From JBBSNV01 sp964458605 (GTDB taxonomy: Bacteria > Pseudomonadota > Alphaproteobacteria > Reyranellales > JAQSWP01): a DNA stretch of 64,000 bases. The stretch spans positions 97,486 through 161,485 of the forward strand of contig CAYWLS010000003.1 of NCBI GenBank assembly GCA_964458605.1, written 5' to 3'. Below, one piece after another: positions 17,374 to 26,177 of this stretch. Below the pieces are notes generated by a model. That model was not told the DNA's origin. It was given only the letters and a program-made list of their open reading frames with translations, and made no database searches. The position numbers were made by a program, and so were the translations under genes. Each line of letters opens with the position of its first letter. Position 1 is the first letter of the stretch.

Positions 17374-18504
17374 ATGATCGACCGCATTCTTCGCGTTGCC
17401 GCGTTGTCGCTCGCCCTGGTCGGCTTGACCGGCCTGGCTGGCGGCGCCGCCATGGCCCAGGCCGATCCCGCGGCCGAGGCCGAGCTCAAGAAAATGGCGC
17501 AGGACCTGCCCAAGACCAAGATCCGCGTGCTGGGCATCTGGTCCAACACCCCGGCCTGGTCGCTGCTGCAGAAGCCGTTCTGGTCGCAGCAGGTGCCGGC
17601 GTTGTCGGGCGGCAAGATCGAGGTCGAACTGGTCAGCATGACTGAGCTCAACATGCAGGGTCCGGAAGCTTTCCGGCACCTCAAGGCGGGATTGGTCGAC
17701 ATCGTCGACATGATCGCCAACTATGCCGCCGGCGACGCGCCGGAGCTGGACGGCATGGATCTGGCCGGCGTGGCCCCCGACGTCGATCTCGAGGTCAAGG
17801 CGATCAACGCCTATGCGCCCACCGTGCGCGGCAAGCTGGAGAACGCGGTCGGCGTGGTGCCGCTGGCCATGGGTCCGTCGCTGGCCCAGGTGTTCTGGTG
17901 CAAGGGCGAGGTCAAGTCGATCGCCGATCTAAAGGGCAAGAAGATCCGCGGCTCCAGCGCCACCCTGGCCGACCTGGTGTCCGGCCTGGGCGGCACGCCG
18001 ATCACCATGTCGTTCGGCGAGGTGCCCTCGGCCCTGCAGCGCGGCGTGATCGACTGCGTCATCACCGGTACCCTGTCGGGCAATACCGGCAAGCTGTTCG
18101 AAGTGGCCGACCACATCTACCCGCTGATCGTCGGCTGGGCGCCGTGGATCCGCGCCGCCAACAAGACGAGCTGGGACAAGCTCGACCCCAAGGTGCGCGC
18201 CTGGCTGCAGCTCGCCACCGACAAGGTGTTCGTGCCGGCCGCCAACAAGCTGGCCAACGACGCCACCAACCAGGGCATCTGGTGCAGCTCGGGCGACTCG
18301 CGTTGCGAATGGGCCGGCCAGAACGGCATCGCCAAATCCAACGTCAAGGTCGTGCCGGCGTCCGACGCCGACAAGAAGATCCTGGCCGGCATCGTCGAAA
18401 AGAGCGTGCTGCCCAGCTTCGCCAAGTCCTGCGGCCCGGACTGCACCAAGAAGTGGAACGATTCGATCGGCAGCGTCATGCAGTTGAAGATGCAGGCGCC
18501 CTAG
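17374..18504 (+). CDS. TRAP transporter substrate-binding protein (DctP family)
   Basis: 376 residues with a signal peptide (residues 1-29, GGAAMAQA) and AGGAGG at 17363-17368. Family segments: FRHLKAGLVDIVDMIANYAA, KGKKIRGSSATLADLVSGLG, PITMSFGEVPSALQRGVIDC and a C-terminal helix. It carries several cysteines (for example CSSGDSRCEW and SCGPDC near the C-terminus), which are unusual in DctP proteins and may form periplasmic disulfides. It shares little beyond family features with the binding protein at 9553, so the two transporters probably take different solutes. Confidence 0.9.
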   Translation: MIDRILRVAALSLALVGLTGLAGGAAMAQADPAAEAELKKMAQDLPKTKIRVLGIWSNTPAWSLLQKPFWSQQVPALSGGKIEVELVSMTELNMQGPEAFRHLKAGLVDIVDMIANYAAGDAPELDGMDLAGVAPDVDLEVKAINAYAPTVRGKLENAVGVVPLAMGPSLAQVFWCKGEVKSIADLKGKKIRGSSATLADLVSGLGGTPITMSFGEVPSALQRGVIDCVITGTLSGNTGKLFEVADHIYPLIVGWAPWIRAANKTSWDKLDPKVRAWLQLATDKVFVPAANKLANDATNQGIWCSSGDSRCEWAGQNGIAKSNVKVVPASDADKKILAGIVEKSVLPSFAKSCGPDCTKKWNDSIGSVMQLKMQAP

Positions 18505-19053
18505 GTGCCGGACCCATCGACCAGCCAGAGCGGGCTCGAACGCCTGACCGGCGTGGCGCGGCAATTGTCGCGCTACGCCGCCTGGGCCTCCGGCTACGCC
18601 ATCCTGGCCTGCGCGGCGCTGATCGGCGTCGACATCGTGCTGCGCAAACTGTTCGCGGTCAGTCTGGGCGGCACCGACGAGATCTCCGGCTACGTGCTGG
18701 TGATCACCTTCGCCTGGAGCGCGGCCTGGGCGCTGTTCCGCGATGCGCATATCCGCATCGACGTGATCTCCTCCCGCCTGCCGCCCGGACCGCAGCGCCT
18801 GTTCGACCTGATCGCGCTGGCCAGCCTGGTCGGCGTGGCGGCGTTGCTGGCCTGGCAGGCGATCGGCGTATTCGGCGAATCGGTGCGGCTGCATTCGGTG
18901 TCCAACACGCCGCTGCGCGTGCCGCTGTGGCTGCCCCAGGGCCTGTGGCTGGTCGGCCTCGTGGTCTTCATGCTGAGTTCGATCATCCTGCTGGCCGCAC
19001 GACTGGTGCGACCGCCCGGCAAGACCGAGTTCGATCCCAGCCAGGAGCGTTGA
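18505..19053 (+). CDS. TRAP transporter small permease (DctQ family)
   Basis: 182 residues, starting with GTG immediately after the stop of the binding protein gene. Four hydrophobic segments are visible, with the DctQ-type FAVSLGGTDEISGYVLVITF and FRDAHIRIDVISSRLPPGPQ after helix 2. It ends 3 bases before the large permease. No separate ribosome site is obvious, so it probably depends on translational coupling. Confidence 0.88.
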   Translation: MPDPSTSQSGLERLTGVARQLSRYAAWASGYAILACAALIGVDIVLRKLFAVSLGGTDEISGYVLVITFAWSAAWALFRDAHIRIDVISSRLPPGPQRLFDLIALASLVGVAALLAWQAIGVFGESVRLHSVSNTPLRVPLWLPQGLWLVGLVVFMLSSIILLAARLVRPPGKTEFDPSQER

Positions 19054-19056
19054 GCG

Positions 19057-20343
19057 ATGCTGCTTAAATTCACCGTCGCCCTGCTGGTGCTGGCGGCGAT
19101 CGGCCTGCCGGTGGCGGCGGTGCTGATCGGGCTCGGCCTGCTGATCGAAGCCTTCGTCACCCCGGTGCCGATCCACCAGATGATCGGCTCGATCGCCTGG
19201 GAGAACGGGCGCAGCGACCTGCTGTTCTCGGTGCCGCTGTTCGTGCTGATGGGCGAATTGCTGCTGCTGAGCGGCGTCGCCTCGCGCATGTATTCGGCGC
19301 TGCTGCCGTGGCTGACCTGGCTGCCGGGCCGGCTGATGCACACCAACATCGCCACCTGCACCCTGTTCGCCGCCACCTCCGGCTCGAGCGTCGCCACCGC
19401 CGCCACGGTCGGCACGGTGGCGATCCCGCAGATCAAGGCGCTGGGCTACAACGAGCGGCTGTTCCTGGGGTCGCTGGCGGCCGGCGGCACGCTCGGCATC
19501 CTCATTCCGCCGTCGATCAACATGATCATCTACGGCGCGCTGACCAACACCTCGATCCCGCAGCTCTATCTGGCCGGCTTCATCCCGGGCTTCATGCTGG
19601 CCGGGCTGTTCATGGTCACCATCCTGATCGCCTGCCTGGTGCGGCCGGGCTGGGGCGGGCGCGAGGAAGGCCATTCCTGGCGCCAGCGCATCGCCGGCCT
19701 GCCCGATCTCATTCCGCCGATCGGCCTGTTCCTGCTGGTGGTAGGCTCGATCTATGCCGGCTGGGCCACCGCCACCGAGGCGGCGGCGCTGGGCGTGCTG
19801 GCGGCGCTGGGCCTGTGCGCCTGGAACCGGCAGCTGAACTTCGCCCTGCTGCACAAGGCGTTCGAAGACACCATGCGCACCACCGCCATGATCATGCTGA
19901 TCCTGGTGGCGGCGTTCTTCCTGAACTTCGCCGTGGTGCTGACCGGCGTGGTGCGCCAGGTCACCGATCTGGTCACCAGCCTGGGCACCTCGCCGCAGGA
20001 GACGGTGCTGGTCGTGGTGCTGATGTATCTGGTGCTGGGCTGCGTGCTGGACGTGCTTTCCATGACGGTGCTGACCGTGCCGGTGCTGACGCCGATCATG
20101 GTCAGCCTGGGCTACGATCCGGTCTGGTTCGGCATCCTGGTCATGCTGGTGTCGGAAGCCGCCCTGATCACCCCGCCGGTGGGCATGAACGCCTATGTCA
20201 TCCAGAGCCTACGCACCAACGGCCGCATCGAGGACGTGTTCATCGGCACCCTGCCCTTCCTGGCGGCCATGATGGCCACGGTGGCGCTGATCACCTTCTG
20301 GCCGAACCTGGTGATGTTCCTGCCCCGCGCCCTGATGCGCTGA
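19057..20343 (+). CDS. TRAP transporter large permease (DctM family)
   Basis: 428 residues. Typical DctM features: AIGLPVAAVLIGLGLLIEAF, the FAATSGSSVATAATVGTVAI and GGTLGILIPPSINMIIYGAL repeats, and PPVGMNAYVIQSLRTNGRIE near the C-terminus. CCAGGAGCG at 19041 supplies the ribosome site. It completes the second TRAP system. Confidence 0.93.
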   Translation: MLLKFTVALLVLAAIGLPVAAVLIGLGLLIEAFVTPVPIHQMIGSIAWENGRSDLLFSVPLFVLMGELLLLSGVASRMYSALLPWLTWLPGRLMHTNIATCTLFAATSGSSVATAATVGTVAIPQIKALGYNERLFLGSLAAGGTLGILIPPSINMIIYGALTNTSIPQLYLAGFIPGFMLAGLFMVTILIACLVRPGWGGREEGHSWRQRIAGLPDLIPPIGLFLLVVGSIYAGWATATEAAALGVLAALGLCAWNRQLNFALLHKAFEDTMRTTAMIMLILVAAFFLNFAVVLTGVVRQVTDLVTSLGTSPQETVLVVVLMYLVLGCVLDVLSMTVLTVPVLTPIMVSLGYDPVWFGILVMLVSEAALITPPVGMNAYVIQSLRTNGRIEDVFIGTLPFLAAMMATVALITFWPNLVMFLPRALMR

Positions 20344-20481
20344 CCTAGCGATCGTCCCCGGCGGTCCCGTCCGCGGGGCGGCCGGCCGTCCCTTCCGCTG
20401 GCCGGCGGGGCCGGCCGGGCCGGCGGCTCACAATGGCGAATACTTGCGCGACAAGCCGGAATTGCCGCTAGATTGACGGCC

Positions 20482-22494
20482 ATGAAGACCATTGGTCTGA
20501 CCATGATCGTCAAGAACGAGGCGCATGTGATCGCCCGTTGCCTGAAGAGCGTGGCGCCGCTGGTCGACTACATCCTGATCGTCGATACCGGCTCGAGCGA
20601 CGGCACCCAGCGGGTGGTGCGCGACTTCCTGGCGGCCAGCGGCCTGCCGGGCGAGGTGATCGAGGAGAAGTGGCGGAATTTTGCCCATAACCGCAGCGCC
20701 GCGCTGGCGCGGCTGCGCCAGCACCCGGCCATCGACTACGCCTTGATGATCGATGCCGACGAGGTGCTGGAATTCGAACCGGGCTTCAACCCCAACGCCT
20801 TCAAGCGCGGCCTGAGCGCCGATCTTTACGACATCAAGACGGCGATGGGCGACACGGTCTACTACCGGCCCCAGCTCAGCGCCAACCGCAAGCCGTTCTT
20901 CTACAAGGCGGTGCTGCACGAGTATCTCGAATGCCGGGAGCCGTTCAGCCGCGACACGGCGTCGGGGTTCTTCAACAGGCCGATCCAGGACAGCGCGCGC
21001 AACCGCAATCCGCGCAAGTATCTCGACGACGCGGAGGCGCTGGAGAAGGCGCTGGGGAGCGAGACCGATCCGTTCCTTGCGGCGCGCTACACCTTCTACA
21101 TGGCGCAGAGCCTGCGCGACGCGGGCCTGCCCGAAAAGGCGCTGGAAGCCTACCGCAAGCGCGCCGAGTTGGGCTTCTGGGACCAGGAGATATACATCAG
21201 CCTGCTGGCGGCAGCGCGGCTCGAGGAGCAGCTCGGCCATCCGGTGGCCGACACCATCGACGCCTATCTGGCGGCGCACGAGGCGGCGCCGGCGCGGCTG
21301 GAGGCGCTGCACGACGCGGCCCGGCTGTGCCGGCTCAACGGCCGCAACAACCAGGCCTATCTGCTGGCCAAGCACGGATTGTCGCTGCCGCCCCCCGCCC
21401 ACGGCCTGTTCGTCGAACAGTGGGTGGCCGACTATGCGCTGCTCGACGAGTTCTCGATCGCCGCCTATTGGGCCGGTCGTCACGCCGAGAGCGTCGAGGC
21501 CTGCCGCCGCCTGCTGGCCGACCCGCGCACCCCGGGCGAGCATCATGCCCGCATCCGGCAGAACCTGGGCTACGGCATCGCCAGGCTGGAAGCGGCCAGC
21601 ATCGGCCAGCTTTTGCCAGCCTCCAGCCAGCCTGCGACCAGCACGACGCCGGCGCCGCCCCGAGCGGCGGACAGCGAGCCGCCGCTGCGCAAGGACCTGT
21701 CGAAGGTGCCGCGCATCCTGATGGCGATCCTGGCCAAGCAGAAGGAGCCGGTGCTGCCGTTCTATCTCGACTGCATCGAAGCGCTGGACTATCCCAAGGC
21801 GGCGATCGATCTCTACGTGCGCACCAACAACAACACCGACCGCACCGCCGCGATCCTGCGCGACTGGCTGGCGCGGGTCGGTCCGCAATACGGCCATGTC
21901 GAGTTCGACGACGCCGACGTGGCGCAGAGCGTGCAGCAGTTCGCGGTGCACGACTGGAACGCCATGCGCTTCGAGGTGCTGGGCCAGATCCGCCAGCACA
22001 GCCTGCAGCGCGCCCTCGAGCGCGGCTGCGACTTCTACTTCACCGCCGATGTCGACAATTTCCTGCGGCCGCACGCGCTGCGCGCGCTGGTGGCGCTGGA
22101 CCTGCCGATCGTGGCGCCGCTGCTGCGCCATGTCGACCCCAGCAACCGCTACAGCAACTACCACGCCGCGATCGACGCCAACGGCTATTTCCAGGAATGC
22201 GAGGAATACGACTGGCTGCTGCAGCAGCGCCTGCGCGGCGTCAACGAGCTGCCGGTCGTGCACTGCAGCTACCTGGTGCGGGCCGACCGGATCGGCCGGC
22301 TGCGCTATCGCGACGGCACGCCGCGCCACGAATACGTGATCTTTTCCGACAGCGCGCGGCAGAACGGCGTGCCGCAATATCTCGACACCCGCGACATCTA
22401 TGGCTACCTGACGCTCGATGAATCGCCGGTCGCGGCCCGGCTGCTGATCGGCGCGGAGATCGACGCCCGATTGAACGGCGAACGCGCCGCCTGA
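20482..22494 (+). CDS. bidomain glycosyltransferase with TPR-like middle region
   Basis: 670 residues from ATG 20482, preferred over TTG 20473. The N-terminal domain (about 1-230) is a family 2-like glycosyltransferase of the SunS/TPR type: LTMIVKNEAHVIARCLKSV, IVDTGSSDGT and the DAD metal motif at residues 91-93. Residues about 200-370 are helical and TPR-like. After a Ser/Thr/Pro linker (about 380-400), a second domain begins PRILMAILAKQKEPVLPFYL and resembles Anp1/procollagen-galactosyltransferase-type enzymes, with DVDNFL as a likely metal site. It should transfer sugars in the cytoplasm; the acceptor is unknown. It stands alone, without other polysaccharide genes. Confidence 0.82.
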   Translation: MKTIGLTMIVKNEAHVIARCLKSVAPLVDYILIVDTGSSDGTQRVVRDFLAASGLPGEVIEEKWRNFAHNRSAALARLRQHPAIDYALMIDADEVLEFEPGFNPNAFKRGLSADLYDIKTAMGDTVYYRPQLSANRKPFFYKAVLHEYLECREPFSRDTASGFFNRPIQDSARNRNPRKYLDDAEALEKALGSETDPFLAARYTFYMAQSLRDAGLPEKALEAYRKRAELGFWDQEIYISLLAAARLEEQLGHPVADTIDAYLAAHEAAPARLEALHDAARLCRLNGRNNQAYLLAKHGLSLPPPAHGLFVEQWVADYALLDEFSIAAYWAGRHAESVEACRRLLADPRTPGEHHARIRQNLGYGIARLEAASIGQLLPASSQPATSTTPAPPRAADSEPPLRKDLSKVPRILMAILAKQKEPVLPFYLDCIEALDYPKAAIDLYVRTNNNTDRTAAILRDWLARVGPQYGHVEFDDADVAQSVQQFAVHDWNAMRFEVLGQIRQHSLQRALERGCDFYFTADVDNFLRPHALRALVALDLPIVAPLLRHVDPSNRYSNYHAAIDANGYFQECEEYDWLLQQRLRGVNELPVVHCSYLVRADRIGRLRYRDGTPRHEYVIFSDSARQNGVPQYLDTRDIYGYLTLDESPVAARLLIGAEIDARLNGERAA

Positions 22495-22587
22495 GCAAAA
22501 TGCCGTTGCGATCGGCGGCGCGGCGTGAGGGCGGCGCTGCCTACGCGTTGCCGGCCCTCCGGCGGCTGAACCCGGGAGAGATTCGGC

Positions 22588-22804
22588 TTACCGCGGGGAC
22601 CGGAAAAACAGGCTGTTGGTGACCCGTTTCTGGCCCGCGGCACCGGTCGCGCCAGCCAGACCGGTCGGACCGGTCGGACCCATGGCACCGGCCGCGCCGG
22701 TGAAGCCTGTAGGACCGGCGGGACCGGTGCTCCGGTCGGCCCCGTGAAGCCTGTCGTGCCGGTCGATCCGGTGGCGCCCGTCGGCCCCGTGAAGGGCGAT
22801 TGGA
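22588..22804 (-). pseudogene. collagen-like Gly-X-Thr repeat fragment, frameshifted
   Basis: Read on the minus strand from about 22804, one frame gives GPTGATGSTGTTGFTGPTGA; near 22735 a single missing base moves the pattern to the next frame, which continues STGPAGPTGFTGAAGAMGPT through GLAGATGAAG and ends QKRVTNSLFFRSPR before TAA. No start codon or export signal precedes it, and it begins about 7 bases after the stop of the acyl-CoA dehydrogenase gene. It appears to be the remnant of a bacterial collagen-like protein, of which only the repeat end survives, or an array that never had its own start. Confidence 0.6.
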
Positions 22805-22810
22805 AGCGAT

Positions 22811-24061
22811 CTAGGACGCCTTGGCCGGGATCTTGTTGAACGGCACGTCCTTGTCGACCCGCACATCCGCCGGCAGGCCCAGCACGCGCTCGGCGATGAT
22901 GTTGCGCAGGATCTCGTCGGTGCCGCCCTCGATGCGGGTGGCCGGCGAGCGCAAGGCCATGGCCTGGAACCGCGCGGCATCGGCGGCGTCCCTGGGATCG
23001 AGCAGCACGCCGGCCTCGCCCTGCAGGTCGAGCGCGAAGGCGGCGATCTCCTGCATCATCGAGCCGGCCACCAGCTTGCCGATCGAGTTCTCCGGCCCCG
23101 GCCGTTCGCCCTTGGACAGCGCCGAGATGGCGCGGAAGGCGGTGTATTTCAGGCCGCTGGCGCGCACCGCCCAGTTGGCGAGCTTGGCGCGCACCATCTT
23201 GTCGGCGATGGCGGGACCGTCCGCCGTCTCCAGCCGCGAGACGAATTCGAACAGCTCGGGGAAGCCGGTCGGCATGCCCGCACCGATCGACAGGCGCTCG
23301 TTCATCAGGGTGGTCAGCGAGACGTTCCAGCCATTGCCGACCTCGCCCAGGCGCTGCGAATCGGGAATGCGCACGTCGGTGAAGAACACCTCGTTGAAGC
23401 CGGACTGGCCGTTGACCTGCCGGATCGGCCGCACCTCCACGCCGGGCGTCTTCATGTCCAGGAAGAACATGGTCAGCCCCTTGTGCTTCGGGACTGTAGG
23501 ATCGGTGCGCGCGACCAGCAGGCCCCAATCGGAATAATGGGCGCCGGAAGTCCAGATCTTCTGGCCGTTGACGATCCAATCACCGGAGCCGTCGGTGGCG
23601 CGCTCGGCGCGGGTGCGCAGCCCGGCCAGGTCGGAGCCGCCGGCCGGCTCGGAGAAGAGCTGGCACCAGATCTCCTGGCCCGAGGCCAAGGGCGGCAGGC
23701 GCTTCTTCTTCTCTTCTTCGCTGCCCCAGGCCATCACGGTGGGACCGCACATGCCCTGGCCGATCAGGAACACGCCCGACAGCTTGGCGTAGACGCCTTC
23801 TTCCTGCTGCCAGATGACGCGCTGGATCGGCGTGGCGCCGCGGCCGCCATATTCCCGGGGCCAGTGCAGGCAGGCCCAACCGGCATCGTATTTTTTCTTC
23901 TGCCAGGCCTTGGAGATCTTGATGGCGTCAGGGCTGCGCAGCGAGGCGGCGAAACCCACGGCCTTCAACTCCTCCTCGAGTTCCTTGGGCGCGTTGGCGT
24001 CGATCCAGCCGCGCACCTCCTGACGGAATTTGGCTTCTTCCGGCGTGTCGTCGAAATTCAT
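22811..24061 (-). CDS. acyl-CoA dehydrogenase family protein
   Basis: 416 residues, full length. It begins MNFDDTPEEAKFRQEVRGWI, has the FAD-binding signature region CQLFSEPAGGSDLAGLRTRA, the GQKIWTSGAHYSD motif, and the C-terminal EGGTDEILRNIIAERVLGLP in which the Glu/Asp near the end matches the catalytic base position of one subfamily. AGGAG precedes the start. It is 13 bases downstream of a second, distinct acyl-CoA dehydrogenase; such paired genes often encode the two subunits of a heteromeric enzyme acting on sterol side chains or branched acyl-CoAs. Dependence on the partner is inferred. Confidence 0.93.
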   Translation of the reverse strand: MNFDDTPEEAKFRQEVRGWIDANAPKELEEELKAVGFAASLRSPDAIKISKAWQKKKYDAGWACLHWPREYGGRGATPIQRVIWQQEEGVYAKLSGVFLIGQGMCGPTVMAWGSEEEKKKRLPPLASGQEIWCQLFSEPAGGSDLAGLRTRAERATDGSGDWIVNGQKIWTSGAHYSDWGLLVARTDPTVPKHKGLTMFFLDMKTPGVEVRPIRQVNGQSGFNEVFFTDVRIPDSQRLGEVGNGWNVSLTTLMNERLSIGAGMPTGFPELFEFVSRLETADGPAIADKMVRAKLANWAVRASGLKYTAFRAISALSKGERPGPENSIGKLVAGSMMQEIAAFALDLQGEAGVLLDPRDAADAARFQAMALRSPATRIEGGTDEILRNIIAERVLGLPADVRVDKDVPFNKIPAKAS

Positions 24062-24074
24062 GACGCTCTCCTAT

Positions 24075-25211
24075 TCAGGCCGCGTTGGCGGCGTTGCGCG
24101 CGCGCAGGCGGTCGATCAGCAGATTCTCCCAATGCGACTGGCTGCCCAAGGCGAGCGCCAGTTGATGCGAGCGGCGGTAATAGAGATGGCAGTCGAACTG
24201 CCAGGTGAAGCCCATGCCGCCATGCACCTGGATGTTGTTCTTGGCGCAATGCTGGAAGGCTTGCGTGGCGCTGACGCGGGCCGTCGCCGCCGCCTCCGGC
24301 AGTTCGGCGGCGCCGGTCGACAGCGCCCAGGCCGCGTAATAGCAGTTGGACCGCGCCAGGGTGGCCGAGACATACATATCCGCCAGCATGTGCTTGATGG
24401 CCTGGAACGAGCCGATCGGCCGGCCGAACGCCATGCGCTCCAGCGCATAGTCGCGGCCCATCTCCAGCGCCCGGTCGGCGCCGCCGACCTGCTCGAAGGC
24501 GATCAAGATCGCGGCGCGATTGAACACGTCAGCGATGACCGGCCAGCCCGCGCCGGCAGCGCCCAGCGGTTCGGCGGCGACGTCGGCGAAATCGAGGCGC
24601 GCCTGGGAGCGGGTCGGATCGACGGTTTCGACCTTGCTGCGCGTGACGCCCGGCGATTTGAGATCGACCAGGAACAGCGAGATCGCTCGCTCGTCGTTGC
24701 CGGTCCCGGTGCGGGCCGCCACCACGGCGAAGTCGGCGATGTCGCCGTCCAGCACCGGAATCTTGCTGCCGTTGAGCCGGCCGCCCGAGGCCGATGTCTT
24801 GATCGCCTTTGGCGTGACCTCGCCCACGCCCTCGGCGAAGGCGAAGCAGCCGATCGCCTCGCCGGCGGCAATCTTGGGCAGCCAGGCCTGCTTCTGCGCC
24901 TCGCTGCCGGCCGCCTTGAGGAATTCGGCACCGAGATAGACGGTCGAGGCGAAGGGCACCGGCGCCACGGCGCGGCCCAGCTCCTCGGCGATGACGCAGA
25001 GCTCCAGATAGCCCAGCCCCAGCCCGCCATGCTCCTCGGGGATGGCGGTGCCCAGGAACCCCATCGCCGCCATCTCTTTCCAGAGATTGCGATCATAGGA
25101 TTCCGGCCCGTCGAGAATGACGCGGACGGCCTTGCTCGAACATTTGTCGGCCAGGAAGCGGCGCGCGGTTTCCTTGAGCTGCTTCTGCTCGGCGGAGAAA
25201 TCGAAATCCAT
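24075..25211 (-). CDS. acyl-CoA dehydrogenase family protein (partner of downstream gene)
   Basis: 378 residues from ATG 25211 (MDFDFSAEQKQLKETARRFL); the frame extends further upstream without a ribosome site. Features are AIPEEHGGLGLGYLELCVIA, the GGADRALEMGRDYALERMAF GRPIGSFQAIKH block, and IQVHGGMGFTWQFDCHLYYR R near the C-terminus. The FAD-loop in the centre is shortened and lacks the usual W-S/T motif, as often seen in the second member of paired acyl-CoA dehydrogenases. It is the first gene of the pair. Confidence 0.92.
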   Translation of the reverse strand: MDFDFSAEQKQLKETARRFLADKCSSKAVRVILDGPESYDRNLWKEMAAMGFLGTAIPEEHGGLGLGYLELCVIAEELGRAVAPVPFASTVYLGAEFLKAAGSEAQKQAWLPKIAAGEAIGCFAFAEGVGEVTPKAIKTSASGGRLNGSKIPVLDGDIADFAVVAARTGTGNDERAISLFLVDLKSPGVTRSKVETVDPTRSQARLDFADVAAEPLGAAGAGWPVIADVFNRAAILIAFEQVGGADRALEMGRDYALERMAFGRPIGSFQAIKHMLADMYVSATLARSNCYYAAWALSTGAAELPEAAATARVSATQAFQHCAKNNIQVHGGMGFTWQFDCHLYYRRSHQLALALGSQSHWENLLIDRLRARNAANAA

Positions 25212-25334
25212 TCTTGTCCTCTTTGCCCAGGCTGCCTCGGGTTGCATTAGCATGGACGCAGCCAGCGAAGTTTCGCTTGGCGGCAGGCCGCGCGGCTATG
25301 TTTGGTTTTAGCATTTCCAGCCCGCGAGGGGACC

Positions 25335-26174
25335 ATGCCGCGCTTCACATTCCGCCAGGTCGACGTCTTCACCGCCCAGCCGTTCAAGGGCAACCCGCTG
25401 GCCGTGGTGGTCGATGCCGAGGGCTTGAGCGATGCCCAGATGCAGCAGATCGCCAACTGGACCAATCTCAGCGAGACCACCTTCCTGATCCGGCCGACCG
25501 ATCCCGGCGCGGACTATAGAGTGCGCATCTTCACCACCGCACGCGAGCTGCCCTTCGCCGGCCACCCGACCCTGGGCAGTTGCCAGGTATGGCTCGACCA
25601 AGGCAACAAGCCCAAGGGCGAACACATCGTGCAGCAATGCGCGGCCGGGCTGGTGCGCATCAGGCGCGACGGGCGGCGCCTGGCCTTCGCCGCCCCGCCG
25701 CTGCTCAAGAGCGGCCCGGTCGAGCCCGCGCTGCTGGACCGGCTCGCCCGATCGCTGGGGCTGACGGCGGGGGACATCAAGGCATCGCAGTGGATCGACA
25801 ACGGGCCGGGCTGGGTCGGCGCGATGCTGGGCTCGCGCCGGCAATTGCTGGAGGTGAAATGCGACTATGCCATGCTGGGCCAGCGCGCGCTGGGCGTGGT
25901 GGCGCCGTGCGATCCACAACGCGACGGCATCGACGTGCAGTTCGAACTGCGCGGCTTCGCCGGCTTCCTCGGCATCGAGGATCCGGTGACCGGCAGCCTC
26001 AATGCCAGCATGGCGCAGTGGCTGATCGGCGCCGGTATCGCGCCGCCCAACTACGTCGCCGCCCAGGGCACGGCGCTGGGTCGCGCCGGCCGCATCCATG
26101 TCAGCCAGCAGGGCGGCGACATCTGGATCGGCGGCGACACGGTGACGTGCGTGGAGGGGACGTTGAGCCTCTAG
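25335..26174 (+). CDS. PhzF family isomerase
   Basis: 279 residues from ATG 25335. The hallmark N-terminus QVDVFTAQPFKGNPLAVVVD, the catalytic-acid segment NLSETTFLIRP, and RELPFAGHPTLGS are all typical; a second matching half follows with RGFAGFLGIEDPVTGSLNAS. PhzF enzymes are cofactor-free epimerases/isomerases with two diaminopimelate-epimerase-like lobes. This gene lacks any phenazine neighbours, so its substrate is unknown. GAGGGGACC precedes the start. Confidence 0.92.
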   Translation: MPRFTFRQVDVFTAQPFKGNPLAVVVDAEGLSDAQMQQIANWTNLSETTFLIRPTDPGADYRVRIFTTARELPFAGHPTLGSCQVWLDQGNKPKGEHIVQQCAAGLVRIRRDGRRLAFAAPPLLKSGPVEPALLDRLARSLGLTAGDIKASQWIDNGPGWVGAMLGSRRQLLEVKCDYAMLGQRALGVVAPCDPQRDGIDVQFELRGFAGFLGIEDPVTGSLNASMAQWLIGAGIAPPNYVAAQGTALGRAGRIHVSQQGGDIWIGGDTVTCVEGTLSL

Positions 26175-26177
26175 GGC

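Noticed and set aside
20344..20480. GC-rich hairpins between the TRAP operon and the glycosyltransferase
   Set aside because: Several CCGGCC-type stems can form, but none is followed by Ts; such stems are expected by chance at this GC level.
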